Assembly: GCF_014174475.1 (NCBI RefSeq)
Contig: NZ_JACJUD010000007.1
Coordinates: 186,001 to 250,000, forward strand
Direction: 5' to 3'
Origin: Aquipseudomonas ullengensis
GTDB taxonomy: Bacteria; Pseudomonadota; Gammaproteobacteria; Pseudomonadales; Pseudomonadaceae
DNA length: 64,000 bases
The notes below the pieces were generated by a model, which did no database searches, was not told the DNA's origin, and saw only the letters and a list, made by a program, of their open reading frames with translations. How positions within the stretch are numbered: position 1 is the first letter of the stretch; every line of letters begins with the position of its first letter. This document shows, piece after piece, positions 42,694 through 52,618 of the stretch. The translations under genes and the position numbers were made by a program.

Positions 42694-43488
42694 TCAGTCT
42701 TCGATATTGCCCATGGCGGTGGTATTGAAACCGCCGTCGACATACATGATCTCACCACTGATGCCCGAGGCCAGGTCGGAGCAGAGGAAGGCGCCGGCGT
42801 TGCCGACTTCGTCGATGGTCACGTTGCGGCGCAGCGGGGTCTGCTTCTCGTTGGCGGCGAGCATCTTGCGGAAGCTCTTGATGCCGCTGGCTGCTAGGGT
42901 GCGGATCGGGCCGGCGGAGATGGCGTTGACGCGCGTGCCTTCCGGGCCGAGGCTGCCAGCCAGATAACGCACGCCGGCTTCCAGGCTGGCCTTGGCCATA
43001 CCCATTACGTTGTAGTTGGGCATGGTGCGTTCCGCGCCCAGGTAGGACAGGGTCAGCAAGCTGCCGTTACGGCCCTGCATCAGCTCGCGACCGGCCTTGG
43101 CCAGGGCGACGAAGCTATAGGCGCTGATGTCGTGGGCGATGCGGAAGCCTTCGCGGGTGGTGACATCAGTGAAGTCGCCATCGAGCTGGTCGCCCGGAGC
43201 GAAGCCAACCGAGTGGACGATGCAGTCCAGGCCATCCCATTTCTTGGCGAGGGCCGCGAATACGCTGGCGATTTCCTCGTCGTTGGCCACATCACAGGGG
43301 AAGCACAGCTCGGCATTCGAGCCCCAGCCTGCGGCGAACTCTTCGACGCGGCCCTTGAGCTTGTCGTTCTGGTAGGTGAAGGCGAGCTCGGCGCCTTCGC
43401 GATGCATGGCGGCGGCGATGCCCGAGGCAATCGACAGTTTGCTGGCCACGCCAACGATCAGTACGCGCTTACCGGCGAGAAAACCCAT
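42694..43488 (-). CDS. fabI: Enoyl-[acyl-carrier-protein] reductase (NADH) FabI
   Basis: 264 residues. A short-chain dehydrogenase fold of the FabI type: start GFLAGKRVLIVGVASKLSIA, active-site Tyr149, Tyr159 and Lys166 (Y-x6-K), and a C-terminal DGGFNTTAMG. It reduces enoyl-ACP in the last step of fatty-acid elongation. The yejF-like ABC gene lies immediately upstream (20 bp), so it may be cotranscribed. Confidence 0.97.
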   Translation of the reverse strand: MGFLAGKRVLIVGVASKLSIASGIAAAMHREGAELAFTYQNDKLKGRVEEFAAGWGSNAELCFPCDVANDEEIASVFAALAKKWDGLDCIVHSVGFAPGDQLDGDFTDVTTREGFRIAHDISAYSFVALAKAGRELMQGRNGSLLTLSYLGAERTMPNYNVMGMAKASLEAGVRYLAGSLGPEGTRVNAISAGPIRTLAASGIKSFRKMLAANEKQTPLRRNVTIDEVGNAGAFLCSDLASGISGEIMYVDGGFNTTAMGNIED

Positions 43489-43508
43489 GTGCGTTGTTCC
43501 TCTTCTGG

Positions 43509-45122
43509 TTAATCGGCAGTGGCGGGGGCCAGGAAGGCGGCCTCCAGCAACTGCCGGGTATAAGTGTGCTGCGGTGCAGCGAAAATCGTCTCGGCAGCGC
43601 CTTGTTCGACTACCTTGCCTTGCTTCACCACCATCAGTTGGTGACTCAGGGCCCTGACCACCGCCAGGTCGTGGCTGATGAACAGGTAGGTCAGGTTGTA
43701 CTTGGCCTGCAACGAACGCAGTAACTCCACCACTTGGCGCTGGACTGTGCGGTCGAGCGCCGAGGTGGGCTCGTCCAACAGAATCAGCGCCGGTTTCAGT
43801 ACCAGTGCCCGGGCAATGGCGATTCGCTGCCGTTGCCCGCCGGAAAACTCATGGGGATAGCGATGCCGGGTTTCCGGATCCAGACCTACCTCCGTGAGCG
43901 CGTCGATGACGGCTTGTTCCTGTTCCGCTGGCGTCCCCATGCGGTGGATGCTCAGGCCTTCGCCAACGATCTGCCCGACTGACATACGCGGGCTGAGGCT
44001 GCCGTAAGGGTCCTGAAAGACCACCTGCATCTGCCGTCGAAAAGGCCGGATTGCCTGTTGCGACAGCCCGTTCAGCGCCTGGCCCTGGAAACGGATGGCG
44101 CCCTGGCTGCCGAGCAGCCGGAGGATCGCCAGGCCGAGGGTGGACTTGCCGGAACCGCTTTCGCCCACGATGCCCAGGGTCTGACCCTGGAGCAGGCTGA
44201 AATTGATACCGTCCACCGCCTTCACATGGTCGACCGTACGGCGCAGCAACCCTTTCTTGATCGGGAACCACACACGCAGGTCGTCCACTTCCAGCAGCGG
44301 CGCGCCAACGGGGTTATCCGCCGGTTCGCCGCTGGGCTCGGCGCCGAGCAATTCCTGGGTATAGGGATGCTGCGGCGCATGGAACAATTCTTCACACGAC
44401 GCCTGTTCGACGATGCGACCGCGCTGCATGACACATACGCGATGAGCGATTCGTCGAACCAGGTTGAGATCGTGGCTGATCAGCAGCAGCGCCATGCCCA
44501 GACGGGCCTGCAACTCCTTGAGCAGCTCGAGGATCTTCAGCTGCACGGTGACGTCCAGCGCGGTGGTTGGCTCGTCGGCGATCAGCAGCTCCGGCTCGTT
44601 GGCCAGGGCCATGGCGATCATTACCCGCTGGCGCTGCCCGCCAGACAGCTCGTGGGGCAGGGCGCGCAGGCGCTTGTGCGGTTCGGGGATGCCGACCAGC
44701 TCCAGCAGCTCCAGGGTGCGCGTGGTGGCCGCTTTGCCGGTAAGGCCCTTGTGCAGCGCGAGTACCTCGCCGATCTGCTTGCCGATGCTGTGCAGCGGGT
44801 TGAGCGAGGTCATGGGTTCCTGGAACACCATGGCGATGCGGTTGCCACGAATACCGCGCAGTTTGGCTTCGCTGAGTTTGAGCAGGTCGTCGCCGTTGTA
44901 GGCGATGCTGCCGACGGGGTGGCGAGCTTGCGGGTAGGGCAGCAGGCGCAGGATGGAGTGCGCGGTGACCGACTTGCCGGAGCCGCTTTCACCGACCAGG
45001 GCCAGGGTCTCGCCCTTGCGGATGTCGAAGCTGACGCCCTCGACCACCCGTTGCACCTGGGTGCCGTTGATGAACTCGACAGCGAGGTCACGCACTTCGA
45101 TGAGGTTGTTCGACTGGTTCAT
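43509..45122 (-). CDS. yejF: Oligopeptide ABC transporter, duplicated ATPase (YejF type)
   Basis: 537 residues from ATG at 45122; an upstream in-frame extension overlaps yejE and is rejected. Two complete ATPase domains are present: Walker A GESGSGKS at 44-51 and again near 320, each with an ABC signature (LSGGQRQR and FSGGQRQR) and a Walker B. This single-chain double ATPase is characteristic of YejF. It powers the YejBE permease. It starts 1 bp after the yejE stop. Confidence 0.95.
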   Translation of the reverse strand: MNQSNNLIEVRDLAVEFINGTQVQRVVEGVSFDIRKGETLALVGESGSGKSVTAHSILRLLPYPQARHPVGSIAYNGDDLLKLSEAKLRGIRGNRIAMVFQEPMTSLNPLHSIGKQIGEVLALHKGLTGKAATTRTLELLELVGIPEPHKRLRALPHELSGGQRQRVMIAMALANEPELLIADEPTTALDVTVQLKILELLKELQARLGMALLLISHDLNLVRRIAHRVCVMQRGRIVEQASCEELFHAPQHPYTQELLGAEPSGEPADNPVGAPLLEVDDLRVWFPIKKGLLRRTVDHVKAVDGINFSLLQGQTLGIVGESGSGKSTLGLAILRLLGSQGAIRFQGQALNGLSQQAIRPFRRQMQVVFQDPYGSLSPRMSVGQIVGEGLSIHRMGTPAEQEQAVIDALTEVGLDPETRHRYPHEFSGGQRQRIAIARALVLKPALILLDEPTSALDRTVQRQVVELLRSLQAKYNLTYLFISHDLAVVRALSHQLMVVKQGKVVEQGAAETIFAAPQHTYTRQLLEAAFLAPATAD

Positions 45123-45123
45123 C

Positions 45124-46143
45124 CTATTTCCTCGGATCGAAGGCATCACGGGCGGCTTCGCCAATGAACACCAGCAGGCTGAGCATGATGCCCAGTACCA
45201 GGAAGGCGCTGATGCCCAGCCACGGCGCCTGGGTGTTGGCCTTGCCCTGGGCCACCAACTCGCCCAGCGAGGGTTCGCCGGCCGGCAGGCCGAAGCCGAG
45301 GAAGTCCAGCGAGGTCAGGGTGCCGATGGCGGTGGTGATGATGAACGGCATGAACGTCAGGGTCGAAACCATGGCGTTGGGCAGGATGTGGCGGAACATG
45401 ATGGCGCCGTTCTGCATGCCCAGTGCGCGGGCTGCGCGCACGTACTCCAGGTTGCGTCCACGAAGGAACTCGGCGCGCACCAGGTCGACCAGGGTCATCC
45501 AGGAGAACAGCAGCATGATCCCCAGCAGCCACCAGAAGCTCGGCTGCACGAAGCTGGACAGGATGATCAGCATGAACAGCATGGGCAGGCCGGACCAGAT
45601 TTCCAGTACCCGTTGCCCGGCCAGGTCGATCCAGCCGCCGTAGAAGCCCTGCAGGGCGCCGACGAACACGCCGAAGATCGAACTGAGCACGGTCAGCACC
45701 AGGGCGAACAGGATCGAGATGCGGAAGCCGTAGATGATCCGTGCCAGCACATCGCGGCCCTGGTCATCGGTGCCCAGCCAGTTCTGCGCCGACGGCGGCG
45801 CGGGCGAGGGTACCTGCAGGTCGTAGTTGATGCTAGCGTAGTCGAAGGGGATCACCGGCCAGAGCATCCAGCCATCCTTGGCGGCGATCAGTTCGCGGAT
45901 GTAGGGGCTCTTGTAGTTGGCCTGTAGCGGGAATTCGCCGCCGAAGGTGGTTTCCGCATAGCGCTTGAACACCGGGAAATACCATTCGCCGTCGTAGCGC
46001 ACGGCCAGCGGTTTGTCGTTGGCGATCAGCTCGGCGCCGAGGCTGAGGCCGAACAGGGCGATAAACAGCCAGAGTGACCACCAGCCGCGCTTGTGGGCCT
46101 TGAAGCGGGCAAACCGGCGCTTGTTGAGTGGGGAGAGCTTCAT
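45124..46143 (-). CDS. yejE: Oligopeptide ABC transporter permease (YejE type)
   Basis: 339 residues with about six membrane helices, a large periplasmic insert after TM1 (~40-140) and the binding-protein-dependent transport motif in LDFLGFGLPAGEPSLGELVAQG. It forms the channel with the YejB-type permease. It follows that gene after 1 bp. Confidence 0.94.
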   Translation of the reverse strand: MKLSPLNKRRFARFKAHKRGWWSLWLFIALFGLSLGAELIANDKPLAVRYDGEWYFPVFKRYAETTFGGEFPLQANYKSPYIRELIAAKDGWMLWPVIPFDYASINYDLQVPSPAPPSAQNWLGTDDQGRDVLARIIYGFRISILFALVLTVLSSIFGVFVGALQGFYGGWIDLAGQRVLEIWSGLPMLFMLIILSSFVQPSFWWLLGIMLLFSWMTLVDLVRAEFLRGRNLEYVRAARALGMQNGAIMFRHILPNAMVSTLTFMPFIITTAIGTLTSLDFLGFGLPAGEPSLGELVAQGKANTQAPWLGISAFLVLGIMLSLLVFIGEAARDAFDPRK

Positions 46144-46144
46144 C

Positions 46145-47230
46145 TCAATTCTCCCGGCTTTCGAAGTCGATGCGTGGATCGACCAGGCTGTAGGACACGT
46201 CGCTGATCAGCTTGGCCAGCAAGCCGAACAGGGAAAAGATGAACAGCGTGCCGAATACCACCGGGTAGTCGCGGTTGACGATCGATTCGAAGCCGAGCAG
46301 GCCCAGGCCGTCCAGCGAGAACACCACTTCGATGAGCATCGAACCGGTGAAGAAAATGCCGAGGAAGGCGCTGGGGAAGCCGGCGATGATGATCAGCATG
46401 GCGTTGCGAAACACATGGCCGTAGAGCACCTGGCGGTTGGTCAGGCCCTTGGCGCGGGCGGTGACCACGTATTGCTTGCTGATCTCGTCGAGGAAGCTGT
46501 TCTTGGTCAGCAGGGTCAGTGTGGCGAAGTTGCCGATGACCAGGGCCGTGACCGGCAGTGCTAGGTGCCAGAAGTAGTCGAGCACCTTGCCGCCCAGGGT
46601 CAGCTCGTCGAAGTTGTTCGAGGTCAGCCCGCGTAAAGGGAACCAGTCCCAGTAACTGCCTCCCGCGAACAGCACGATCATCAGGATGGCGAACAGGAAC
46701 GAGGGGATGGCGTAGCCGACGATGATCGCCGAGCTGGTCCACACATCGAAGGCGCTGCCATGGCGCGTGGCCTTGGCTATCCCCAGGGGAATCGAGATCA
46801 GGTAGGTGATCAGGGTGCTCCACAGGCCGAGGGAGATCGACACCGGTAGCTTCTCGATAATCAGGTCGATGACCGAGGTGTCGCGCGCGAAGCTCATGCC
46901 GAAGTCCAGCTGCGCATAGTTCTTCAGCATGATCCAGAAGCGTTCGGGCGCCGGCTTGTCGAAGCCGTACATGCGCTCGATCTCGGCGATCAGGTCCGGG
47001 TCCAGGCCCTGGGCGCCACGGTAGCTGGAACCGGCCACGGCCACTTCGCCACCACCGCCGGAAATGCGCCCGGTGGCGCCGCCGGAGGCCGCGTCGAAGC
47101 CTTCCAGCTTGGCGATCATCTGCTCCACCGGGCCGCCGGGAGCGGCCTGGATGATGATGAAGTTGATCAGCAGGATGCCAAGCAGGGTCGGGATGATCAG
47201 CAGCAGGCGGCGCAGGATATAGGCGAGCAT
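46145..47230 (-). CDS. yejB: Oligopeptide ABC transporter permease (YejB type)
   Basis: 361 residues from ATG at 47230 (MLAYILRRLLLIIPTLLGI). Typical of oligopeptide permeases: N-terminal TM helix, periplasmic loop (~30-130), then five helices with the EAA-like cytoplasmic loop (VTARAKGLTNRQVLYGHVFRN). Its ATG overlaps the TGA of the binding-protein gene by one base (TGATG), showing tight translational coupling. Confidence 0.94.
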   Translation of the reverse strand: MLAYILRRLLLIIPTLLGILLINFIIIQAAPGGPVEQMIAKLEGFDAASGGATGRISGGGGEVAVAGSSYRGAQGLDPDLIAEIERMYGFDKPAPERFWIMLKNYAQLDFGMSFARDTSVIDLIIEKLPVSISLGLWSTLITYLISIPLGIAKATRHGSAFDVWTSSAIIVGYAIPSFLFAILMIVLFAGGSYWDWFPLRGLTSNNFDELTLGGKVLDYFWHLALPVTALVIGNFATLTLLTKNSFLDEISKQYVVTARAKGLTNRQVLYGHVFRNAMLIIIAGFPSAFLGIFFTGSMLIEVVFSLDGLGLLGFESIVNRDYPVVFGTLFIFSLFGLLAKLISDVSYSLVDPRIDFESREN

Positions 47231-49059
47231 CAGTTGGCTTCCTGGGCCGGGGTAACGGGGTCGGTCGGCGTGCCGGCGGGGCGTTCTTCCCACCAGCTCA
47301 TCAGGCCGTAGTCATACAGGGGTGTCACCGCCGGGCGGCCGAAGCGCTTCCAGTAGGCCACGCGCCAGGTATCGACGTAGTAGTTGGGCACCACATAGTG
47401 ACCCCACAGCAGGGCGCGATCCAGCGCATGGGCGTGGGTGACCAGCGCTTTGCGCGAGTCGGCGCGGATCAGCCCGTCCACCAGCTTGTCGATGGCCGGG
47501 TCGCGCAAGCCCATCAGGTTGCGACTGCCGGGGTTGTCGGCGCTGCTGGAGTGCCAGAACTCGCGCTGTTCGTTGCCCGGCGAGTTGGATTGCGGCCAGA
47601 TGGCCGAGGTCATGTCGAAGTCGCGCGAGCGCAGGCGGTTGACGTACTGCGAGACATCGACCCGGCGGATCTGCAGGTCGATACCCAGTTCTGCCAGGTT
47701 GCGCTTGAAGGGCAGGATCACCCGCTCCAGGTTGGCCTGGAAGTTGAGGAATTCGAAGCTCAGTTGCTGGCCGTTGGCATCGACCATCTTGTCGTTCTCG
47801 ATGCGGTAGCCGGCTTCGGTGAGCAACTGGTAGGCACGGCGGCTCTGCTCGCGAATGATGCCGCTGCCATCGCTGACCGGCGGGTTGAATACCTCAGTGA
47901 ATACCTGTGGCGGCAACTCCTTGCGCAGCGGCTCAAGGATTTTCAGTTCAGCCGCGTCGGGCAGTTCGCGGGCAGCCATGTCGGAGTTGGCGAAGTAGCT
48001 GTTGGTGCGCTTGTAGGCGCCATAGAACAGCTGCTTGCTGGCCCACTCGAAGTCGAACAGCAGGGCGATGGCCTCGCGCACGCGGACATCCTGGAACTTC
48101 GCGCGGCGCAGGTTGAATACATAGCCCTGCATGCCGGCGGGGTTGTGGTTGGGGATGGCTTCCTGGACGAACTGGCCGTTGCGCTTGGCGGGGCAGTCGT
48201 AGCCGGTGTTCCAGTCCTTGGCCGAGTATTCCAGGTTGACGTCGAAGCGCCCGGCCTTGAAGGCCTCCAGGGCTACCTGGGTGTCGCGGTAGTACTCGAT
48301 CTCGATTACGTCGAAGTTGTACAGGCCGCGGCTTACCGGCAGGTCCTTGGCCCACCAGTCCTTGACTCGCTCCAGGCGCACGCTGCTGCCAGGGTTGAAC
48401 TTGGCGATCTGGTACGGGCCGCTGCCCATCGGCGGCTCCAGGCTGTTCTTGCTGAAGTCGCGGCTGGCCCACCAGTGCTTGGGCAGTACCTGCAGCTGGC
48501 CGAGGATCAGCGGCAGCTCGCGGTTCTCCTTGTGCTTGAAGTCGAAGCGCACCCGCAGCTTGTCTTCGGCCACCACCTGCGCCACGTCGGCGTAGTAGTG
48601 GCGGTACATCGGATCGCCCTTTTCCAGCAGGGTGTTGAAGGTGAACACCACGTCGTCGGCGGTCACTTGGGTGCCGTCGTGGAAGCGCGCCTTGGGGTTG
48701 AGGATGAAGCGCACGTAACTGTTGTCGTCGGCCTTGTCGATCTTCTCGGCGAGCAGGCCGTATTCGGTCATCGGCTCGTCGGGCGAGTGGTAGGTCAGGC
48801 TGTCGTAGATCAGCCCGACATCGACCGCGTTGCCCTTGGGGATGAACGGGTTGAAGCTGTCGTAGCTGCCGGTGCCGGGCTGGCGCAGGGTGCCGCCCTT
48901 GGGCGCATCCGGGTTGACGTAGGCGAAGTGCTTGAAGTTGGCCGGGTACTTGGGTGCCTCACCGTAGAGCGTCAGGGCGTGCTGCGGGGCAGCCTGGCCG
49001 ACGCTGGCCAGGCCGAGCAACAGCAGGCCGGCACCCAAAGTGCGTAAGGGGGTCGTCAT
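47230..49059 (-). CDS. Periplasmic peptide-binding protein, family 5 (YejA type), second copy
   Basis: 609 residues from ATG at 49059. A signal peptide (cleavage near VGQAA) is followed by an SBP family 5 fold with the entry motif YPANFKHFAYVNPDAPKGGT and the GSGPYQIAKFNPG region. It delivers peptides to the YejBE-F transporter. It is one of two tandem, related binding proteins; its start overlaps the stop of the other by 4 bp (ATGA). Confidence 0.93.
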   Translation of the reverse strand: MTTPLRTLGAGLLLLGLASVGQAAPQHALTLYGEAPKYPANFKHFAYVNPDAPKGGTLRQPGTGSYDSFNPFIPKGNAVDVGLIYDSLTYHSPDEPMTEYGLLAEKIDKADDNSYVRFILNPKARFHDGTQVTADDVVFTFNTLLEKGDPMYRHYYADVAQVVAEDKLRVRFDFKHKENRELPLILGQLQVLPKHWWASRDFSKNSLEPPMGSGPYQIAKFNPGSSVRLERVKDWWAKDLPVSRGLYNFDVIEIEYYRDTQVALEAFKAGRFDVNLEYSAKDWNTGYDCPAKRNGQFVQEAIPNHNPAGMQGYVFNLRRAKFQDVRVREAIALLFDFEWASKQLFYGAYKRTNSYFANSDMAARELPDAAELKILEPLRKELPPQVFTEVFNPPVSDGSGIIREQSRRAYQLLTEAGYRIENDKMVDANGQQLSFEFLNFQANLERVILPFKRNLAELGIDLQIRRVDVSQYVNRLRSRDFDMTSAIWPQSNSPGNEQREFWHSSSADNPGSRNLMGLRDPAIDKLVDGLIRADSRKALVTHAHALDRALLWGHYVVPNYYVDTWRVAYWKRFGRPAVTPLYDYGLMSWWEERPAGTPTDPVTPAQEAN

Positions 49060-50906
49060 CGAGCGGTCTCCGTGGGCTTCAGCCACCAGGCCCGCAGCCC
49101 GAGTGTGTAGGGCGGGGTGGTGACGAAGGCGAACCGGTTACGGTACGCCAGGCGGTGATGATTGATGTACCAATTGGGAATGCTGTAGTGCTGCCAGAGC
49201 AAGACCCGATCCAGGGCGCGGGCAGCGGCAACCTGTTCGTCGCGTGACTGCGCATTTAGCAGCTTGTCGAGCAGGGTGTCGACCACCGGATGGGTCACGC
49301 CTGCGTAGTTTTTGCTGCCTTTCACGGCTGCCTGGCTGGAGTGGAAGTACAGCCATTGCTCCAGGCCGGGGCTGAGGCTTTGCGGCAGGGTCATCAGCAC
49401 CATGTCGTAATCGAAGTGGTCCAGGCGCTGTTTGTACTGGGCACGGTCGACGGTACGCAAAACGACACGGATGCCGAGGCTGGCCAGGTTCTCGGTGTAC
49501 GGCTGGAGAATGCGCTCCAGGTTGGGATTGACCAGCAGTATCTCGAAGCGCAACGACTCACCCTTGGCATTCTTCAGGCCCTGGCCGGATGGCATCCAGC
49601 CGGCATCGGCCAATAGACCGAGCGCGCGGCGCAGGGTTTCCCGCGGGATGCCACGACCATCGGTGGTGGGCACGCTGAAGGGTTCGCTGAACAGCTTGCT
49701 CGGCAACTGCTTGCGGTAGGGCGAGAGCAACAGCCATTCGCCGCCTTCGGGCTTGCCGGTGGCGCTGAATTCGCTGTTCGGGTAGTAGCTGCTGCTGCGC
49801 TTGTAGGCGCTGTTGAACAGCGCGCGGTTGGTCCATTCGAAGTCGAACATCAGGCCCATGGCTTCACGCACCTTGCGGTCGTTGAAGATGGCGCGGCGGC
49901 TGTTCATGAACAGCGCCTGGGTCTGGGTTGGAATCTGGTGCGGGATCTCGGCGCGGATCACCTCGCCACGGGCGATGGCGGGGAAGCGGTAGCCATTGGC
50001 CCAGTTCTTCGCCTGGTGCTCGATGTAGAAGTCGAACTCGCCGGCCTTGAAGGCTTCGAAGGCGACATCGCTGTCGCGGTAGAACTCCACTTCAACCCGG
50101 TCGAAGTTGTATTTGCCGCGATTGACCGGCAGTTGCTCGCCCCACCAGTTCTTGACCCGCGTGAACTCCAGGCTGCGGCCCGGGACCACCTTGGTCACCC
50201 GGTACGGTCCGCTGCCCAGCGGTGGCTCGAAGGTGGTGGCCTTGAAATCGCGGTTCTTCCAGTAGTGCTGCGGCAATACCGGCAGCTCGCCCAGGCGCAG
50301 GATCAGCAGGGGATTGCCGGCCCGTTTGAACACGAAGCGGATGCGATGGCGGTTGAGAATGTCGACCCGCTGCACTTCCTGCAGGTTGGTGCGGTATTGC
50401 GGGTGGCCCTGCTTGATCAGCAGGCGATAGGAGAAGGCCACGTCATAGGCGGTAATCGGCTTGCCATCATGGAAGCGGGCTTCCTCGCGCAGGTTGAACA
50501 CCACCCAGCTGCGGTCCTCGCTGTATTCCACCGACTTGGCGATCAGCCCGTAGCTGGAGGCCGCTTCATCGCCGGAAGGGTCGTACTGGCCGGTGCCGGC
50601 CATCAGCGTTTCGTTCAGCTCGCTGACCCCGTACTGCAGGAAGTTGGGCGCGGCCGAGGGGCTGCTGCCCTTGAAACTATAAGCGTTGAGCGTGTCGAAC
50701 GTACCGTAGGCCATCATCCGCAACGTGCCGCCTTTGGGCGCATCGGGGTTGACCCAGTCGAAGTGGGTAAAGCTGGCGGGGTATTTGAGGGTGCCGAACT
50801 GGGCGTAACCATGGCTTTCGCTGAGGGTCGCGAAGGCGGGAAAGCTCATGGCCAGGCCGAGTAGCAGCGGGAACAGGGTACGCATCAGGCGCAAGGTCCG
50901 ATCCAT
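49056..50906 (-). CDS. Periplasmic peptide-binding protein, family 5 (YejA type), first copy
   Basis: 616 residues from ATG at 50906, which gives a normal signal peptide (MRTLFPLLLGLAMSFPAFA region); an ATG at 50885 is an alternative. SBP family 5, with the motif YPASFTHFDWVNPDAPKGGT shared with the next gene. It is the promoter-proximal gene of the transporter operon, divergent from the HDOD gene across a 125-bp gap. Confidence 0.92.
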   Translation of the reverse strand: MDRTLRLMRTLFPLLLGLAMSFPAFATLSESHGYAQFGTLKYPASFTHFDWVNPDAPKGGTLRMMAYGTFDTLNAYSFKGSSPSAAPNFLQYGVSELNETLMAGTGQYDPSGDEAASSYGLIAKSVEYSEDRSWVVFNLREEARFHDGKPITAYDVAFSYRLLIKQGHPQYRTNLQEVQRVDILNRHRIRFVFKRAGNPLLILRLGELPVLPQHYWKNRDFKATTFEPPLGSGPYRVTKVVPGRSLEFTRVKNWWGEQLPVNRGKYNFDRVEVEFYRDSDVAFEAFKAGEFDFYIEHQAKNWANGYRFPAIARGEVIRAEIPHQIPTQTQALFMNSRRAIFNDRKVREAMGLMFDFEWTNRALFNSAYKRSSSYYPNSEFSATGKPEGGEWLLLSPYRKQLPSKLFSEPFSVPTTDGRGIPRETLRRALGLLADAGWMPSGQGLKNAKGESLRFEILLVNPNLERILQPYTENLASLGIRVVLRTVDRAQYKQRLDHFDYDMVLMTLPQSLSPGLEQWLYFHSSQAAVKGSKNYAGVTHPVVDTLLDKLLNAQSRDEQVAAARALDRVLLWQHYSIPNWYINHHRLAYRNRFAFVTTPPYTLGLRAWWLKPTETAR

Positions 50907-51031
50907 GGCGTCTTTGGGCTTCTTGGCAGGTACAGTAACAGCTTGTATCCGCTGGAAAAAGAGTGCCTTTTGCGCTGCAGGCGCCATCAATTTGATTACA
51001 CTCAAACAAATTGAAAGAGGTTTATGCCCGA

Positions 51032-52471
51032 GTGGAACGCAGTATCGGTTTACAGGCATGGATAGACCGCCTCAATCAGGCCGAATTACCGGCGCTCGCT
51101 GCGGTGGTGCAGGATCTGCATCGCCTGTCCCAGGCCGACACCTCGTCGGTTCAGCAACTGGCTGATGTGTTGCTGCGTGATGCCTCGCTGACGTCCAAGG
51201 TCCTGCGCATCGGCAACAGCGTCTACTACAACCCTTCGCAGGAAAGCATCCGCACCATTTCCCGGGCCATCGTGCTGATCGGCTTCGACAACGTGCGCCT
51301 GATCGGCATGTCGGTCAGCCTGATCGACAGCCTGCTGGTACGGGTTCCCCGCGAGCAGTTGCAGATGCTGCTGGCGCGCTCGTTCCATGCCGCCGTGCAG
51401 GCCCGCAACATCGCCGGCTATGTGCTCGCGAAGAACCAGGAAGAAGTGTTCATCGCCGCGCTGCTGCATACCGTTGGCGAGCTGGCGTTCTGGAGCTGCG
51501 GCGGTGATCAGGCGGATGAGCTGGCTGATTTGCTCGACCAGCCCGGCATGGATGAAGACGAAGCGGTGCGCCAGGTGATCGGCACCAGCTTCCGCCAGCT
51601 CACCCAGGGCCTGGTGAAGAGTTGGAACCTCGGCGAATTGGCCAGTTTCGCCCACGGCAGCGGCAACCAGCACGACCCGGCGGTGCGCGCCATCAACCTG
51701 GGCGTGAAGATCAGCGAAGCGGCGCTGGAAGGCTGGGATTCACCGGGCATGGACGCGTTGGTGCAACAGCTGGCGGACTTCACCGGGATCAGCCCGGAAG
51801 ATGCGCTCAAACAGGTACTGGAGAGTGCCGAGGAAGCGGTGGAGGTGGCTGCCACATTCGGCGCGAGCCAGCTTTGCCGGCTGATCCCCAACACCGATCC
51901 GGAACAGATCAAGCTACAGCAGCAGGAGCGCAAGGCGCGCCTGCTGCAACCCAACCTGCTGGTGATGCAGCAGGCGCTGCAGGACCTCGGCATGATGGTC
52001 AGCCAGAAGGCCGATGTCGGCCTGATCCTGGAAACCCTGCTCAAGGGCCTGCACCAGGGCGCCGGGCTGGAGCGGGTGATGTTGGCGGTGCTGGCCGACG
52101 GGCAGAGCCGCTTCCGCGCCAAGCGGGTGGTTGGAGAGGGCACCGAGGGCTGGCTGGAGGACTTCCAGCTACCGGCCAATCAGCGCGAGCAGCCGCATAT
52201 CTTCAGCTACGTCCTGCGTAACCGCGAGGCGATCTGGATGGGCGTGCCGGCCAGCTACAACCTCAACGAACTGGTGACCCTGCCGATGCGTCAGCACCTG
52301 GGGCAGGGCATGTTCCTGATTGCACCTCTGCTAGCCGGGACGCGCGAGATTGGCGTGCTTTACGCCGACTGTCGCACTTCCGGGCGGGCGCTCAAGCATG
52401 AGCAATTCGTCGCCTTCCAGCGCTTTACCCAGTTGACCGGGCGTTGTCTGGAGGCATTGAGCAAGCGCTGA
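51032..52471 (+). CDS. HDOD-domain signalling protein with GAF-like C-terminus
   Basis: 479 residues if GTG at 51032 is used (AAGAGG upstream at rather long spacing); TTG at 51011 would add 7 residues. Residues ~10-210 are an HDOD domain (LRIGNSVYYNPSQESIRTISRAIVLIG, then LLHTVGELAFW with degenerate HD residues), and a GAF-like region occupies ~315-475. HDOD proteins usually act in stress or cyclic di-GMP-related regulation without hydrolase activity. No operon partner: upstream is the divergent transporter operon, downstream a repeated element. Confidence 0.85.
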   Translation: MERSIGLQAWIDRLNQAELPALAAVVQDLHRLSQADTSSVQQLADVLLRDASLTSKVLRIGNSVYYNPSQESIRTISRAIVLIGFDNVRLIGMSVSLIDSLLVRVPREQLQMLLARSFHAAVQARNIAGYVLAKNQEEVFIAALLHTVGELAFWSCGGDQADELADLLDQPGMDEDEAVRQVIGTSFRQLTQGLVKSWNLGELASFAHGSGNQHDPAVRAINLGVKISEAALEGWDSPGMDALVQQLADFTGISPEDALKQVLESAEEAVEVAATFGASQLCRLIPNTDPEQIKLQQQERKARLLQPNLLVMQQALQDLGMMVSQKADVGLILETLLKGLHQGAGLERVMLAVLADGQSRFRAKRVVGEGTEGWLEDFQLPANQREQPHIFSYVLRNREAIWMGVPASYNLNELVTLPMRQHLGQGMFLIAPLLAGTREIGVLYADCRTSGRALKHEQFVAFQRFTQLTGRCLEALSKR

Positions 52472-52494
52472 GAACCTGCCTACGATCTCTTGTC

Positions 52495-52590
52495 CGTCGG
52501 CTATACCGCGTTAAAAACAGGCTCGGAATGCTCATTTACAACTCGTAAACTCCGCTTCCTCGCCTGTTTTTGCCTTGTCTAGCTCTAGTC
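52495..52590. repeat. Structured intergenic repeat, copy A
   Basis: A ~96-bp element beginning CGTCGGC and ending CTCTAGTC. The outer stem pairs AAAAACAGGC (52513-52522) with GCCTGTTTTT (52562-52571), extended by GGAA (52525-52528) with TTCC (52556-52559). The inner stem pairs TTTAC (52535-52539) with GTAAA (52545-52549). It is about 75% identical to copy B at 59592-59688, with compensatory differences in the outer stem. It lies between the HDOD gene and mltD. Confidence 0.8.
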
Positions 52591-52618
52591 CAAAAGATCG
52601 TGGACAGGCTCTGACGAA

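Noticed and set aside
47398..49047. Plus-strand ~549-codon frame opposite the peptide-binding protein
   Set aside because: Composition (Val/Gly/Ala/Leu-rich, no motifs) is typical of antisense frames in high-GC DNA.
51024..51060. ATG at 51024 as start of the HDOD gene
   Set aside because: It is out of frame with the HDOD coding sequence and its frame carries no HDOD residues; GTG at 51032 or TTG at 51011 are the in-frame options.
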